Shown piece after piece: positions 1 through 11,179 of a DNA stretch of 64,000 nt (positions are counted from its first letter, which is position 1; every line of letters begins with the position of its first letter). The notes under the pieces were generated by a model. That model saw nothing but the letters and a program-made list of their open reading frames with translations. It ran no database searches and was not told where the DNA came from. The stretch covers positions 310,001 through 374,000 of the forward strand of contig JAAKBF010000056.1 of the NCBI GenBank assembly GCA_012656075.1, written 5' to 3'. Source of the stretch: Phytophthora hibernalis (lineage: Eukaryota; Oomycota; Peronosporomycetes; Peronosporales; Peronosporaceae). A program made the position numbers and the translations under genes.

Positions 1-2
1 GC

Positions 3-721
3 TATCTTAACGACCTGCGCACCAGTGTGCAAGCAATTCACAGCGCAGTCGAGGACCAGAGCGAGAAGTAGCGACTGTTGAATAGGAAGCGTGAGCGGGG
101 TGAAAACCTTGTCAACTTCTGCGAGAGTGACTTCGTGCTCAGGTCTCGGGTCGACGAAAAGCAAGGGAACAATTTACAGGTAACCTGGATCGGTCCCTAC
201 AGAGTGGCGCGTGCTGATGCACACTCGTTTCGAGTGCAACATTTGATTACCGGTGACGAACTGTATGTGCATGGCTCTCGCATCACGCTATAAGGGGATG
301 ACAGCTTAGATGTGACCGATGACATGTTGCTTCGCAGGGCATCCTGCTTGCGGTTGTACAACTGAAGGACCACAGGTGGACCGCCAACACCACCGACTTT
401 GAGATTTGCGATGGATGGAAGGGGCCGCAGCCCATCGAAGACTCGTACGCGTCGGTGCTCAGCCTGGCCAAGGAAATTCGAGTGCTGGTCGGCCACTATG
501 TGGCTAAAGCGGGCAACGAAGAGTTAAACGGGTATTGGAAACGTGTTTGCGGTGATGAAGTACGTGGCGAGGTGTCAGGGACGCTAGATGTGACTACTCC
601 TGCTTATTATACTACTGGTGTTTCGACACGACGTCAAGTATCCGGTAGGAAACGCCTCATCGATCGACAGGCACGTCCCAGCAAGGACAAACTGGCGAAT
701 AGAACGGAGAAGCTGCTGTGA
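3..721 (+). pseudogene. Ty3/gypsy integrase C-terminal and chromodomain relic
   Basis: This is the 3' end of a gypsy polyprotein entering from the left edge. One frame (3-293) reads the integrase C-terminal barrel, with FVLRSRVDEKQGN, TWIGPYRV and a terminal VHGSRI-type motif that normally precedes the chromodomain. It is interrupted by an in-frame TAG at 69-71 and a TAA at 291-293. The next frame, open from about 335, continues with a chromodomain-like block (LKDHRW, WKGPQPIEDSY, IRVLVGHYV) and a charged tail to 721. In a working element this part helps target integration to chromatin. The stop plus frameshift make it non-functional. Family assignment rests on motif order and is firm; subfamily is not. 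Confidence 0.8.
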
Positions 722-2849
722 CGCCAGGAACCTCGCAGAAGGACGTCCAAGCTTAAGCTCGGCAAGTACGTGGGGAACGCCGTCGCCGGTTATCCTCGGG
801 CAGTCCCGATTTCTGAAAGTATACCACCTTCATCGTCGACGCAAACGCGAAGTGGACGTCGATCTCGTCGTGCTCGCCATTATCACGCGTAGTGGTGAAC
901 GGGTGGTACGATTTCGCTAAGCTGCTTTTTGATGGCGGCTAGCCTGGTCTTTTCTCGAGCCGTGGAGTTATCGCCTGAGCGGCGAGCGCGGTGGATCCAA
1001 GCTTTGGGGTCTGTGTAATGGATCAAAGCGTTTTACCTTGTTCCCACCGCCAGGTTAGCGTAAGTATGCCTCAGAACACGATCACAGATTCACCAGGTAT
1101 GTGTTGGACGGTTGCCAGTCGTCAGGCGTACATGTTCTGCTGGTCAGGCTGTCAGTGCCTGACCCAGCTTGTATTAGGATCGTGCATGTCGAGCTACATG
1201 TTTCCTTTGGGTAGATCTGAACAGCTGAATACGACAGTCCGTCTCTCAGTCCGGGGATGACCCCAGATTGACTGCCTCTCAGCTTGGCCTGACCAATGAG
1301 TGAGAGTTGGTGACCCCAACTTGATCTCACTTCACATCTCGCTTCCCATCACTCAAGTTGTCAGGAAGTTACATCAATACATTCGACTACTTTCCGTGTG
1401 GGCTACTACCCGCATCGTGGTGTGTTCGATTTGATAGTTTACAACTATCCTAGTGTAAATTCCCTGGATTCATTACACTGTCCGACCAAAGTCTCTTTCA
1501 GCAAGACTGATTTTACCACCGTCGCCAACGACTGCGTTACCATCGATGATTGATGTGTACGGCAGTTGCTGTTGTTAGCCCCCTGCTCATGATCACGACT
1601 TGGCCAGCCTGCTGTTGGATTCTCCTGTCGAGATAGGGATGTTAAATAGGGGTATTTAACAGAATCCCCAGGATCATGCAGTTGGCGTACAGGGCCTCGT
1701 ACGTCTCGTTCTCGCGACTGTCAACGTATAACAGATACACGTTGTTAGTCAACACACTTACCCAGTTCAATCAATTGCATACGTACACGAGAGAGTCACA
1801 GACGTTCGCACGCAGAATAACCTCAGTGCAGAAAAGATGACCGGAATTCCACGAGTGCGTGCCAGCGTCGTGGAGGACAAACAGGTCGCGGATAGGTGAC
1901 TTCCGTGGTAGGTCACAGGTAAGGCGTGAGGTCACGTATGTTCATCAACCAATTTGGCTGGCCTGACCTATGTATACACGTCTAATTGACCTGAGAATAC
2001 CGGTACATACACACAGCATTTGCACGTACATGTAGGGCTCGACCGAGATTAAACTGGTCAAGTCAATTTGCATATTCGACCATTCGAGTACACTTGTAAT
2101 TCCAACATGTATTCATCATCGTCCACGGACGCTCCTTTATCTTTTATGCCGCCATACCGGCAGGTGGTGACGCCTGCCATTTCCACGGCAACTGGTACTT
2201 AAATTTTACAATTAAGTACTTACCATTTAGCAGATACTAGATGTCCTCGTGCTGAGTGAATGTCCACCAGCCTGAGGGCGTTGATTGGGATAAATGACAG
2301 AATGTGAGCAAATTAAAGTATTAGTGAGTAAAAGTCCGAAGCCGTCAAAGAACCAACCGTTAACCCCAACATCCCCGAAGTTAAGGACAAATAAAAGGAC
2401 CAAACATTAGGGCCTTACCTTCGCCAGAGTTTTCATTGCTATTAGAATTTTCTGGTATGTTCATATAGCCCTTTATTCGCTCTCAGAATGGTATGTCTTT
2501 CATTGTGTCCACTGTTGTCCATCTGACTGAAAATGTCAATTTAAAGATGTCCATTTTAACTAATCACTTTGTCGTTTTGTCCTTACTTCTAGGAGAAACT
2601 TTCGAATTAACTTGCGTTGAGTAAGGGGTTTTAGCCGCGGACTATATCTCTATTCTAAAGACCATTTGATATATTGGACACATCGCACTTAGCGTGGATA
2701 AATCACCCTCAATACAAACACTAAGTCATTTTTGTCCTTAATTCCCGGTTCTAGGACTTAAGCGATTTTTGTAACTAAGGATCACAAATGTTGGGGTTAA
2801 AGGCCGCACATTCTAAATTCCGTCAAAGCCCACACTATCCAAGTACACG
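722..2849. other. Gene-free, repeat-derived stretch
   Basis: No coding pattern is visible on either strand. The base composition is more AT-rich than the retroelement bodies, and it contains short hairpins. It probably consists of decayed LTR and spacer sequence, but no matching LTR pair can be paired by eye. Confidence 0.4.
1641..1660. repeat. Perfect hairpin, LTR-like
   Basis: The sequence GTTAAATAGGGGTATTTAAC is an 8-bp perfect stem around GGGG. Hairpins like this occur in retrotransposon LTRs; here it is the only sign that the surrounding non-coding DNA may be LTR-derived. Confidence 0.4.
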
Positions 2850-3028
2850 GTGCGGCTTTGCACGCCCTCAATGTGTGGCGTTTGGCGGCACCAAGAACGT
2901 AAAACGGCGTTTGCTGTCCTCACTGCGTGGCGTTTGCCCCCATCATGAACGGGGCGGCGTTTGCCGCCCTCACTGCAGGCGTTTGCGCGCATCCAACACG
3001 GCGCGACGTTTGCCCGCACCATGAACGG
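2850..3028. repeat. Dimeric minisatellite, about 49-bp unit
   Basis: Two alternating subunits are visible. Subunit A reads GGCGTTTGC followed by CCTCACTG, and subunit B reads GGCGTTTGC followed by a CACCATGAACGG-like end. They alternate A-B-A-B-A-B-B' for about 3.5 dimer units with substitutions between copies. The array lies about 110 bp left of a TTAA-flanked MITE that also carries GCGTTT repeats, so it could be the eroded end of a related element. Short open frames across it are artefacts of the repeat. Confidence 0.7.
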
Positions 3029-3138
3029 TTGACCAAATTGAAAAGGTAAGCACAACTTGTGTTTTTGTAGACAAGCGAGAAGCCTAGGTACTTATAAACC
3101 TATAGAGCCACATCAATTCCCCTCATTCGTCGTCATCG

Positions 3139-3412
3139 TTAACCCTTTCATGATCCACTTGTGTACTATGGTTTACAAGCTTAAGCCATTTATAAATTGA
3201 AACATTTTGCCGCGTTTTAGGGCGGCGAAAGGGCGACATCAAATCTTCCATTTGCATTTGATTTTTGTAGTTTATGTTTCAAGTGTCCCGTCGAAATCGT
3301 ACTTAAATTGTAAAACGAAGCATTTTGCTGCGTTTAACCTGGGTACACTCTCGTACTTAGCTGAAAACAAGAAAAACGCGACATTTTGCCGCGTTTGACA
3401 CGAAAGGGTTAA
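3139..3412. mobile_element. piggyBac-like MITE with TTAA target duplications
   Basis: The element starts TTAA-CCCTTTCATG at 3139 and ends CGAAAGGG-TTAA at 3412. The outermost bases CCCTTTC and GAAAGGG are inverted repeats, and TTAA on both sides is the hallmark target-site duplication of piggyBac transposons. The 266-bp interior has no transposase and contains three subterminal copies of CATTTTGC[CT]GCGTTT, at about 3203, 3321 and 3382. It is therefore a non-autonomous, internally deleted element needing a transposase from elsewhere. Confidence 0.65.
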
Positions 3413-3849
3413 TAACGCTCCTGATCATCACTTCAAATAAAAAGAGCATTCATTTTGTCTCTTTGTCAATCATAAATGAAGTCATTTTAATATTTGTAAG
3501 AATCAAATGTAAAAATATTAAGAATATCATCTGTTATCGTAAAATGTAGGTGTTCTACTAATTCCCTGCCCAAGTGCACGAGTTCGCGTCATTCGAGTCA
3601 CTGTCCGATCTTACACTGTAATGCGAGTCTTCAACGGCTACGCTGTCCCTCGTACTCAGATTCGGAAAGCCAGCCCTAGTTCGGAACACAATCGTTCTCG
3701 TCATATCTCGCAGCACATTTGGGGTCCCTCATCGCTGCTCGAACGAGCCTCTTCGCTATCACCACGTGAACTGTCATCACAATCTAGTAACTGAACAGGC
3801 TATGACAGGGTAATATGAAGGCGTCGTGGGGTCCTTGCTTTCCCCACCT
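3413..3849. other. Gene-free spacer
   Basis: AT-rich DNA between the MITE and the MULE relic; no coding pattern or repeat is evident. Confidence 0.4.
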
Positions 3850-4936
3850 CTATTTTGCTCCTTTGATTGACATGCAACGTGCTAATTTCTCGATCCCGAC
3901 AACAAAATCGGGCAGGTTCGAATGGGAGCCTGAAAACGTATCGTTCATTTTACGATTGAATCTCTCCAGCGCATTATTTGTCCGACGAATGATGCTGCGC
4001 CTGCAGAGGCATATTCCAAAGCGATGGTGGAAAGCTAGTAATCCATGTACGTTGGAAATAACCCCAAAACTTCCACTTGTCATATTAATAGACGATAAGG
4101 TCGGCTGAGCACTTCTCTTTAATTTTGTCTTGGACACATTTCACGCCTTGTTTTTCGACATTGTCATGGGGTAACACTGTCATCATGTCCAATACACTAG
4201 GAGCCATAGCAATTGAACACTCGGTATCCGGAATTCCATACTTCTTCCTTTTTCGTCTGCAAGCTTGTTTGTAGTGAAACAAGCAGCCTACCGCAGATGC
4301 CACAGGAAAATGATTCTTAATGGGGCGAATGATGCCTGCTTAAAAACACAATAGACAAACTCCGGGTCCATCGCATAGTCCGCAAGATCCACTAAAATAC
4401 GCATAGCATGAAAGTACGCCTCGTATTTTTGAACATGCACAGTATAAACGCTGCTGGGTAGTAGCTTTTTGTTGGGAGATCTTATACAGTGAAAACAACA
4501 CACTTCTTGAAGTTGCTAGGAACATCTCTGAAAGTTCCGTCCACAAAAACGGACGTTTTCTTGTACTTGAGCCTATTGAGTAGAATAGGATGCGCCCAGC
4601 CTAAGCGACGATGCTTTTTGTCGATCTTGTCGTAGTAAGCATAATGAAATTGATGAAATGTCATGTCTGTAGGATTTTAAGCATCATCCAAGACTTGAGA
4701 CCAAGGCGAGGATTCAATTTGACTGAACAAATCGCCTCCAAATTGGTCCTTCTGTGATCTGTCGACCCGTTTGCACACTTCAACCCAGTTATTCGAACGG
4801 AAACTTCTCCAGCCCCGTAGTATTCAGTCCTGAAAATATCCCAAATTGATAGACGTGGGATTCTCATCGCTTCGGTCACATCAACAGAGGAGCTCGTTGC
4901 TGTGAGGAAAACGCGTTCCCTGCCGATTGGTAACAA
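3850..4936 (-). pseudogene. MULE (Mutator-like) transposase relic
   Basis: Fragments in three frames read in the right order on the minus strand. They are a leader with WDIFRTEYYG (4936-4661), then HRRLGWAHPILL and the first catalytic block FVDGTFRDVP (4664-4482), then the second block (4503-4288), then VGCLFHYKQACRRK (4303-4085), and finally NNALERFNRKMND (4137-3850). This is the MULE DDE core. The first Asp (DGTF) and the Glu near NNALERFN remain, but the second Asp, expected in a C-D-F-E context, reads C-V-F-K. With at least three frameshifts it cannot be active. Terminal inverted repeats were not found. Confidence 0.75.
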
Positions 4937-7633
4937 ATGTGGGCTGTAAAGTTGGCGAAAGTCTGACCTCCAATAAAAAGTCGCATTTTCCTTGACATTT
5001 GTACTACCTGAAGTGGCTGCAACGGTAGGAAAGTTTCAACCCTGATATGTCGCCAGCGTGTACTTGTATTCATCACCCACTTGGTAGTTCGCCCCGTGCG
5101 TCGATTGTCGTTGAGGGGATGTGTTGGTGCTGCAGTTTGATGATTGACGGACAAGGAATGTCCTACTTCACTAACTAAAATCAAGGGAGCGATAGTCATT
5201 GGATGGGATCTCGGGATCGGTACAAGCATTTCGCTGCACTGTCGCCGCTCCCATGAAAAGCACTGATACCATCGATCATCTCATCTGATGTTGTTCCAGT
5301 AATCGACATCTGTTATCGTCGTTATCACGCAAAAGACTTGTGAATGATGTCAGGATATGATCGGGGTCTTCCAGATCTGTACGGACGTGAACGAACCCTT
5401 AAATTTAGAAGTCACCATTACTGGAAGCCAAAGGATATACGTACTTTGAGAACATTGGGATTGTCGTTGGGTAGGTTTATTGAGCCTGTTATTACAGTTA
5501 TTCCTCCGCACCGAGGTGCGCGAACGCGATGCTCGTCTCATGGCTCTGATCCAAGCTGAGAGTTGACAAGGTGATGGGCACACGCGCTCTTTTAAACTGA
5601 CGGGGAAAGATATACGGTATTGGGTGACCGCTGCTGCGTCCAACAGATAGTTAACAATGGTGCAAAAGATTGGTGCAGCCCCGCTTTATATATCCCACTG
5701 CTCCTGTCAGAGCCTCATTTGTCTCGTATCACGCTAAATCATGTTGGTAACAGCTCAACACTTTTATAAATCTCACTATCCGTTTTGCATGCCCATCGGA
5801 AATGAAGGTTCATGAGTGATTCTGGGCATTTGTACACGACCATGGCTCCGACCACGCTAACAGCTTTGCCGACCAGCACTCAAGTGATCTGACAAAATCA
5901 TCGCAGTGGCTTAAGAAAACGGCAGGAAGAAATTACGAAAGTGCTGGCTCGACTTCACCACGGATCATCGTCAAAACTACATGAATCAAGTTGAACACAC
6001 TGCATTTCCAACTGAAATCTGTCCTACCGGTATTTACGATGAGCGCCAGGATAGAAAATTGAAGCTTCAACTAGCTCAACCAGTGTATGTTATTGACCAG
6101 CCGACACCCTGCTTAACCAATTATATGCCCGGAGAGACGTACAAATTTGTCCTGCAGTACAAAACCGGTGTCATTTGTCGACGCTCTAAGCAGCAAAATC
6201 GTTCTCGACATAGCCCAGGCTCATTTAGCACAGCGATGCAGACGTATTAATAAGACTGGTCACATCGATTCACGAGAACCTGACCGTAGAAGCGGGTTGG
6301 ATTGCATCCGAAGATTGCCGCAGCCGTATCATAGCAGTCATCCAGTCCTTCTAGAACATAATCGGGTCATCGCGCTCGATTTATTTGCTGCACAGAAGCT
6401 GTCTCTGCTATACAGAAAAGCAAAGCGAAGCTGCACGTGTTTATCAAGGAAGGGGAGCGCAGCCAGACCTTTAGGGAAATGTTCGACGAACGCTATAAGC
6501 ACTCGAGTTGACTAGCCAATTTGGTCAATCTTGGTTAGCTCGCGCCGAGCGCGCAGTCTACTGCCGATAGATCGACAAGGTGGGACCGCTGAGATAGTTT
6601 CGATGAGGCAGCCAGCCCTAACAAACGTGGAGGGATGAAGATGAAAAGAAGCCAGTCTGCTGTAGGCCAAGGGACACCGTGTAGCCGGCCAAGCAAACGC
6701 GCGAGAGATTCTACGAAAAGCAATACTAGCATTTGAGGGCCGTTCCTAACGGCGGTAGAATAGTAGAATTGTTGTACAGGTTCTACTTTTCGTGATCGAT
6801 TACGTAATAGACTGTCGCATAAAACGTTATTTACGGAGAATGGTTCACGCGTTCACGGAGAATGGAGTGAACGGGAGAACGAGGAGAACTGAACGTTACG
6901 ATGAAAACTGAAACGAAGGCACGGTCATGGCCCCAGCTTCGAGTGACACCCCAGGCGCAAGCAAGACATTTTTGTCGATCCGACAGACCAGTCCTTCTCC
7001 CTCATGCTACACAGCAGACGCTGGTTCATGATGACACTCGCTACGACCAAGGCATTCTCTTTTCTGACGATCTTTCCTGTCAGTTGAGCCTTTTCAACTA
7101 ATGCACGTGATGTTTTCAAATCAAAATGCGGAGAGCTTCATCGCGCTTGGAAATCAGCGCTCCCGTGCGGATTGGGACGCTCCTGTGTCGTCTGAAACAC
7201 ATTATTGGAATGACGTTCTTCTGGCCTTCCTCGATGATATCCGTTCAAGAATACGACTTTCTCATCGCGATGCATCCTGCTCTCGATCCGATTAGTATCG
7301 ATCCGGCAGTGATCGTTGGCCTCTCTACCAAACTGCTACATGTCGTATAGCGCTCCACGCATTCTGCTTACAGGAAGGTCCATACATGGTTCACTACATC
7401 GGGAACAAATGGAGACGATTTCTATAGCTTTTGCCATGGGCTTGTGGATGCGCTTTACGTGTATTTACACCAGAAATGACCGGGTTTGACAGCCACTGTT
7501 AACAGTGAGCTACCAGACGATGTGTTTAGCGAAAGAAATGAGGATCCGAAGCATGATTCAGATACAGGAGGTCATGCGGAAAGGAAAAACTAGATAACTG
7601 ATGCAAATCCGTGGTTTTGGAAAGGAGCCATGA
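4937..7633. other. Unassigned stretch with short decayed frames
   Basis: The first 300 bp may still be the MULE N-terminus. After that, two short plus-strand open stretches (5981-6250 and 6147-6515) look protein-like but match no family I recognise and have no supporting splice or start signals. The rest shows no structure. They are most likely further transposon remains. Confidence 0.3.
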
Positions 7634-7803
7634 CGTGAAGCTGTGGCAACACGCAAACAAGAGATGGAGGAGCGGAAAATCAGTTTGCTTGAATTCAAGG
7701 AGGCAAACAAAATGCAATATCTCCAGAAACGATCAGAAATAGAGGGAAAGAGTGCTTCACTAAAAGCATACTCATTTGGAAGCGACCGGCAGCGAAAACT
7801 CTA
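7634..7803 (+). pseudogene. Charged helical fragment, possible transposon accessory protein
   Basis: A 56-codon open stretch without its own ATG reads as a Glu/Lys/Arg/Gln-rich helix (ATRKQEMEERKISLLEFKEA) ending at a TAA. The next frame continues with similar charge to about 7860, suggesting a frameshifted remnant. Charged C-terminal helices of this kind follow SANT/Myb-like DNA-binding domains in oomycete genes and in the accessory ORF of Harbinger elements. A Harbinger relic lies 270 bp to the right, on the opposite strand. The link is inference only. Confidence 0.25.
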
Positions 7804-8067
7804 AGGAAAATGAGCCCAACGCAAGAGTTCGAGAAGATATTGAAACTGAAATTGTAGTTTGATAGCAAAGAGACAAAAGTTAGCTGATGCATTGACAGCC
7901 AAGTAAATACTTTTTGAGTTGTATTACTCAACTAAGCTAGCTCGTTGAACTAAATTTCGATGTGGTCTACTTTACGACGCGGTTTGGATTAATAACAAAA
8001 CCCTCTCACACAATTCCGACACTCCTGGGATACGGAGGGCTCCTGTTTCGACTGGATCACTCGGTAT

Positions 8068-8601
8068 TTATCCGAGGCGATTTTGAGTGACTATGTTGTG
8101 TGAACCGATAGTGTGTTCAGCCTCTAACGCTTCTGTGACAACAAATTCAGTTCCTAAATCTGCACAGAAGTTGTGAAGTTGTGCCATTGCCATAACAGCT
8201 GGACATCCGTTTTTTAGATTCATCTGCAGCGGGGTCTTTAGGTATCGCCACTTGTTTGTAAGCCTTCCGAACACCTGCTTAATGTTGATGCGTAGCGGAC
8301 AAATATAAAAGCCGTACGTGTCGTGGGCCTTGTTAAGCTTTCTCGCCATACCAAACGGAGTTGACATGTGCTCCGAAGGCGTGTAGGCACCGCCAATAAA
8401 ATACCGGTTGTCTACAAGGTTATCCGCGTCAGCAGCAAATTTAGTTCGCGCAAAAACACATACGTCACTAGAGTTAACAGGTGCAGCAGCATACACAGCT
8501 GAATTATGTTGACCTGACCTGGCATTGACCTTCCAGGGGGTTGCCTTCAGATAGAGTGCGCCAGAATACAGGGTACCTCGTTGATGTAGATGGTAATGGT
8601 C
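8068..8601 (-). pseudogene. PIF/Harbinger (DDE_4) transposase relic
   Basis: An open frame bounded by stops reads the C-terminal half of a Harbinger nuclease. It has NRYFIGGAYTPSEHMSTPF, then HDTYGFYICPLRINIKQVFG, RLTNKWRYLKTPL, and a final LHNFC signature. In the family the second catalytic Asp lies in an IGDxxY context and the Glu in an IExxFG context. Here the first reads I-G-G-A-Y and the second I-K-Q-V-F-G, so both acidic residues are lost. The N-terminal half with the first Asp is missing; only a short doubtful extension to 8601 precedes it. Confidence 0.75.
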
Positions 8602-8801
8602 TCAATGGAATATATTTATTAGAATCAGTGTATATTTCGTCGTTTTTATTGCTACTGCCAGCGTAATCTAATTTACGACCCTCTTGACTATATCCACTGC
8701 TATCTCCCTTGTCAACTTCACTACCGTTGCTCTCATTTTTCCTGAGCAGGTATCCAAGTCATCAAAGTTGTTTAGATCGCCATCGACATAGCCATGGTCG
8801 T

Positions 8802-9041
8802 TCACCTTGTTGGGCAGACATACATGTACGTGTAGTTGAACGCTAACTTCTTGACTGAGATATCAGTCATTTTCTTTCGACGCTTGGACCGTAAGAAGCC
8901 ATTCATACTCCATACCCTCTCAGTCGAAGCAGGGACGCATCGAAAACGGAGAAAGACGACATAGCTGTAGTCATCACGCCCAACGTGCAGCAGGCGAAGG
9001 AAGTGGGTGTTCTTGTTGAATGCCAATGTCAAAACTGGCAA
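8802..9041 (-). pseudogene. hAT transposase C-terminal dimerisation-domain relic
   Basis: The frame reads CVPASTERVWSMNGFLRSKR followed by KMTDISVKKLAF. This is the hAT C-terminal (hATC) signature: small polar residues, ER-x-x-S, G-F, then the R-R-x-x-M-x-D block. About 45 residues of similarity remain and the catalytic RNase H-like core is not visible upstream, so only a stub survives. Orientation matches the neighbouring Harbinger and MULE relics. Confidence 0.6.
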
Positions 9042-9109
9042 GCACTATTACGTACTACACACACTTGGACCATATATAGCTGTGTCTAGCCTTGCGTAGC
9101 TACCGATTT

Positions 9110-9169
9110 GGTCACAGTTCCATCATATTATGATGGAACTGTGGCCCATATTATGATGGAACTGTGACC
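9110..9169. repeat. Nested inverted repeat, transposon-end-like
   Basis: The 18-mer GGTCACAGTTCCATCATA at 9110-9127 is followed by its 15-bp inverted core one base later (9129-9143), and by a full 18-bp inverted copy at 9152-9169. The arrangement is arm, inverted arm, and inverted arm again, which looks like two or three transposon termini stacked together. It lies 70 bp outside the hAT relic, but the 5' base pattern is not the usual hAT CAG-type end. Confidence 0.6.
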
Positions 9170-10167
9170 ATAATTATATTATAGGCGGTCAGGGAGGGTG
9201 GAGATCAGTCGAGGACGAACATCAATAGACTGTGAACAAAAACACTGGTACATCTGTCCACACTTTACAAAGCCGCCATTTTGGCTCTATGTGATAGTGG
9301 GCTTGTTCGCTGGAAACATGTATATTTGATAGATGGAAATACTACATGTTTTCACGTGTACCACGAAACAGTATACCGCTACCGACACACCCTAGTCGCG
9401 GGCAGTCATTCGCGAGACATTCGTTGGTTCCACCGAGCTCCTTCTTGAGCTGCATGATAGTGTTGAATGGTTCAGCACCGTGAACGGTTTCACACCAGTT
9501 GTCCTGGTCCATGACGCACGAGTCTGGAGAATCTGGAATGGAGACGTTAACCTTAAATGTCCATCCGCGCGTATGTTTGGATCGGACTCCGAGTCGGTGC
9601 GGTCGAGGTCCTAATCGAAACGGAAGACCCTCAGCTTGGAGCCTATCATACTGTTCACGAACGACACTTTGGCCAGGTTCGTGACGACAATCCTGCGCCA
9701 TCAAGGCACATGCTACAGATTGAAGAGATGGGTACACATCGACCCCGCGCCACAACTGGTGTGAGAAACACCATGACCACCGTGCCAACAGTTCCTATTA
9801 CATAATATGTAATATATTATAAGACGAATCATAGATTTCTTAGAAATTGTATTACAGGCCAATTTAAGGTCAATATTTGAACTACACTATTCTAACTACT
9901 TTGCTCCCGCAGACCAGGAGATCGTGAACTGCCGTTCACCAAGCGTTTATATACTATTTAACCTGCACTCCCTCATGTAAGGTGCTTGTGTGACCCTGTC
10001 ACACTTGGTAGCACTTGTAATATATCCTACACCAGCGCGGGTAGATTAAGCTACCTGATCCTCTGTGGTCTGAAGAAGTGAGCCAACGTGGATCGCAGTG
10101 AATTTCCTCACTTGACGGACACGCAGTTTAAGTCGGTCAGGAAGATTGCGGGCATCTTCTGAAGTGA
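9170..10167. other. Spacer left of the first gypsy body, LTR expected
   Basis: No gene is supported. A 7-bp hairpin (GTGTGAC-CCT-GTCACAC) at about 9988 and the position directly upstream of gag suggest that decayed 5' LTR/leader sequence lies at about 9950-10160, but no LTR boundary or primer-binding site could be fixed. Confidence 0.3.
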
Positions 10168-10289
10168 TTGCTTGAGCTTGGCGATGTCGACACACGCCGG
10201 GCTAGTCGAACGCGTCAGTGCGTTCGACGCTTATGTAAGGGCTCACCGCGCACGTTCAGGGCACCCTGTAGGCAGGGGATTCGTAGCCA

Positions 10290-10960
10290 GTGCCGATGCA
10301 GCCCAAGCCGTCTGAAGGTCCCGGAGAAAACCTTCACTTATGGACCCGAGAGGTTGAGCTGGCAATGGACGCAGCTCTCCTCTCGTCTGAGAAACACCAA
10401 GACGCTTTCGCGCTCTCCACTGTCGGCGGTCGAGCAAACGCTTGGGAGTATACGCGCGAAGCGATAACCCCAGGATGTTTCACATCATGGGCTCAGCTGT
10501 GTGAACAGCTTAGAGCCACGTTTCTAACGGCGAACTATGAGAATCGTCAACGCTCGCGTTTCCTCGCCTGTAAGTAAGGGAAGCGTGAGCTGCATGACTA
10601 CATCCAGGAGATGCGAGTACTTGCAGCGTCCCGGGTCGGGAACCCCTCCCTGTGCACGTCAAGGTGACAGTGATCAGGAACGGTCTGAGAGTTGGTTCCA
10701 CGCGCACGCAACTGTTTCGCGTGCAGGCCAACATCATAGAAGCGGCCGTCCAAGTCTCTCCAAGAGATAAACAGGATCGTACTCCTGAGCCTGCTTGGCA
10801 CCCTTCATCTACGAGCACCGCTGGAGGCAGTGCAGGCCAAGGAACTGGCGGAGGTCCCGTCCCATCGGAATTGTGCCTGGCCGAGCAGAATGACATCCTC
10901 TGCTTTGGCTGTGGGAAGATCGTGCCCATAAGACGTGCTTGCCATGCGGGAGGACAACGG
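10290..10960 (+). pseudogene. gag relic of gypsy element 1
   Basis: The frame from about 10,290 reads a retrotransposon capsid: ENLHLWTREVELAM, then ALSTVGGRANAWEY, then SWAQLCEQLRATFLTANYEN. It ends at a TAA near 10,576, and continues in other frames through RELHDYIQEMRVLA. A zinc-knuckle remnant is visible at about 10,900 as CFGCGK followed by RACHAG, with the invariant GH of the CCHC knuckle lost. Gag packages the element RNA. At least three frameshifts or stops are present. Confidence 0.7.
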
Positions 10961-11179
10961 CCGCGTTTCCTCTTCACCCTTTTGGCCCCAAGTGTCGTTG
11001 GCCAGGCCAGGGAACGCTGGAAACCAGTAGGGGCGGGCGCCCTGCTGGGGAAAGACTAACCTTTCATGAGAGGTGTGTGGGAGGCGCTCACCAGGGAGGT
11101 TTAGCCCCTGAGAGTCTCTGTACTCGCAATGAGAAAATAGACAGATGCGTGTTGCTTGTCGTACACGCACGCGCACGGG

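Noticed and set aside
9342..9788. A 148-codon minus-strand frame starting at a non-ATG codon
   Set aside because: Composition is partly protein-like but no domain, start or splice signal supports it; left out as unproven.
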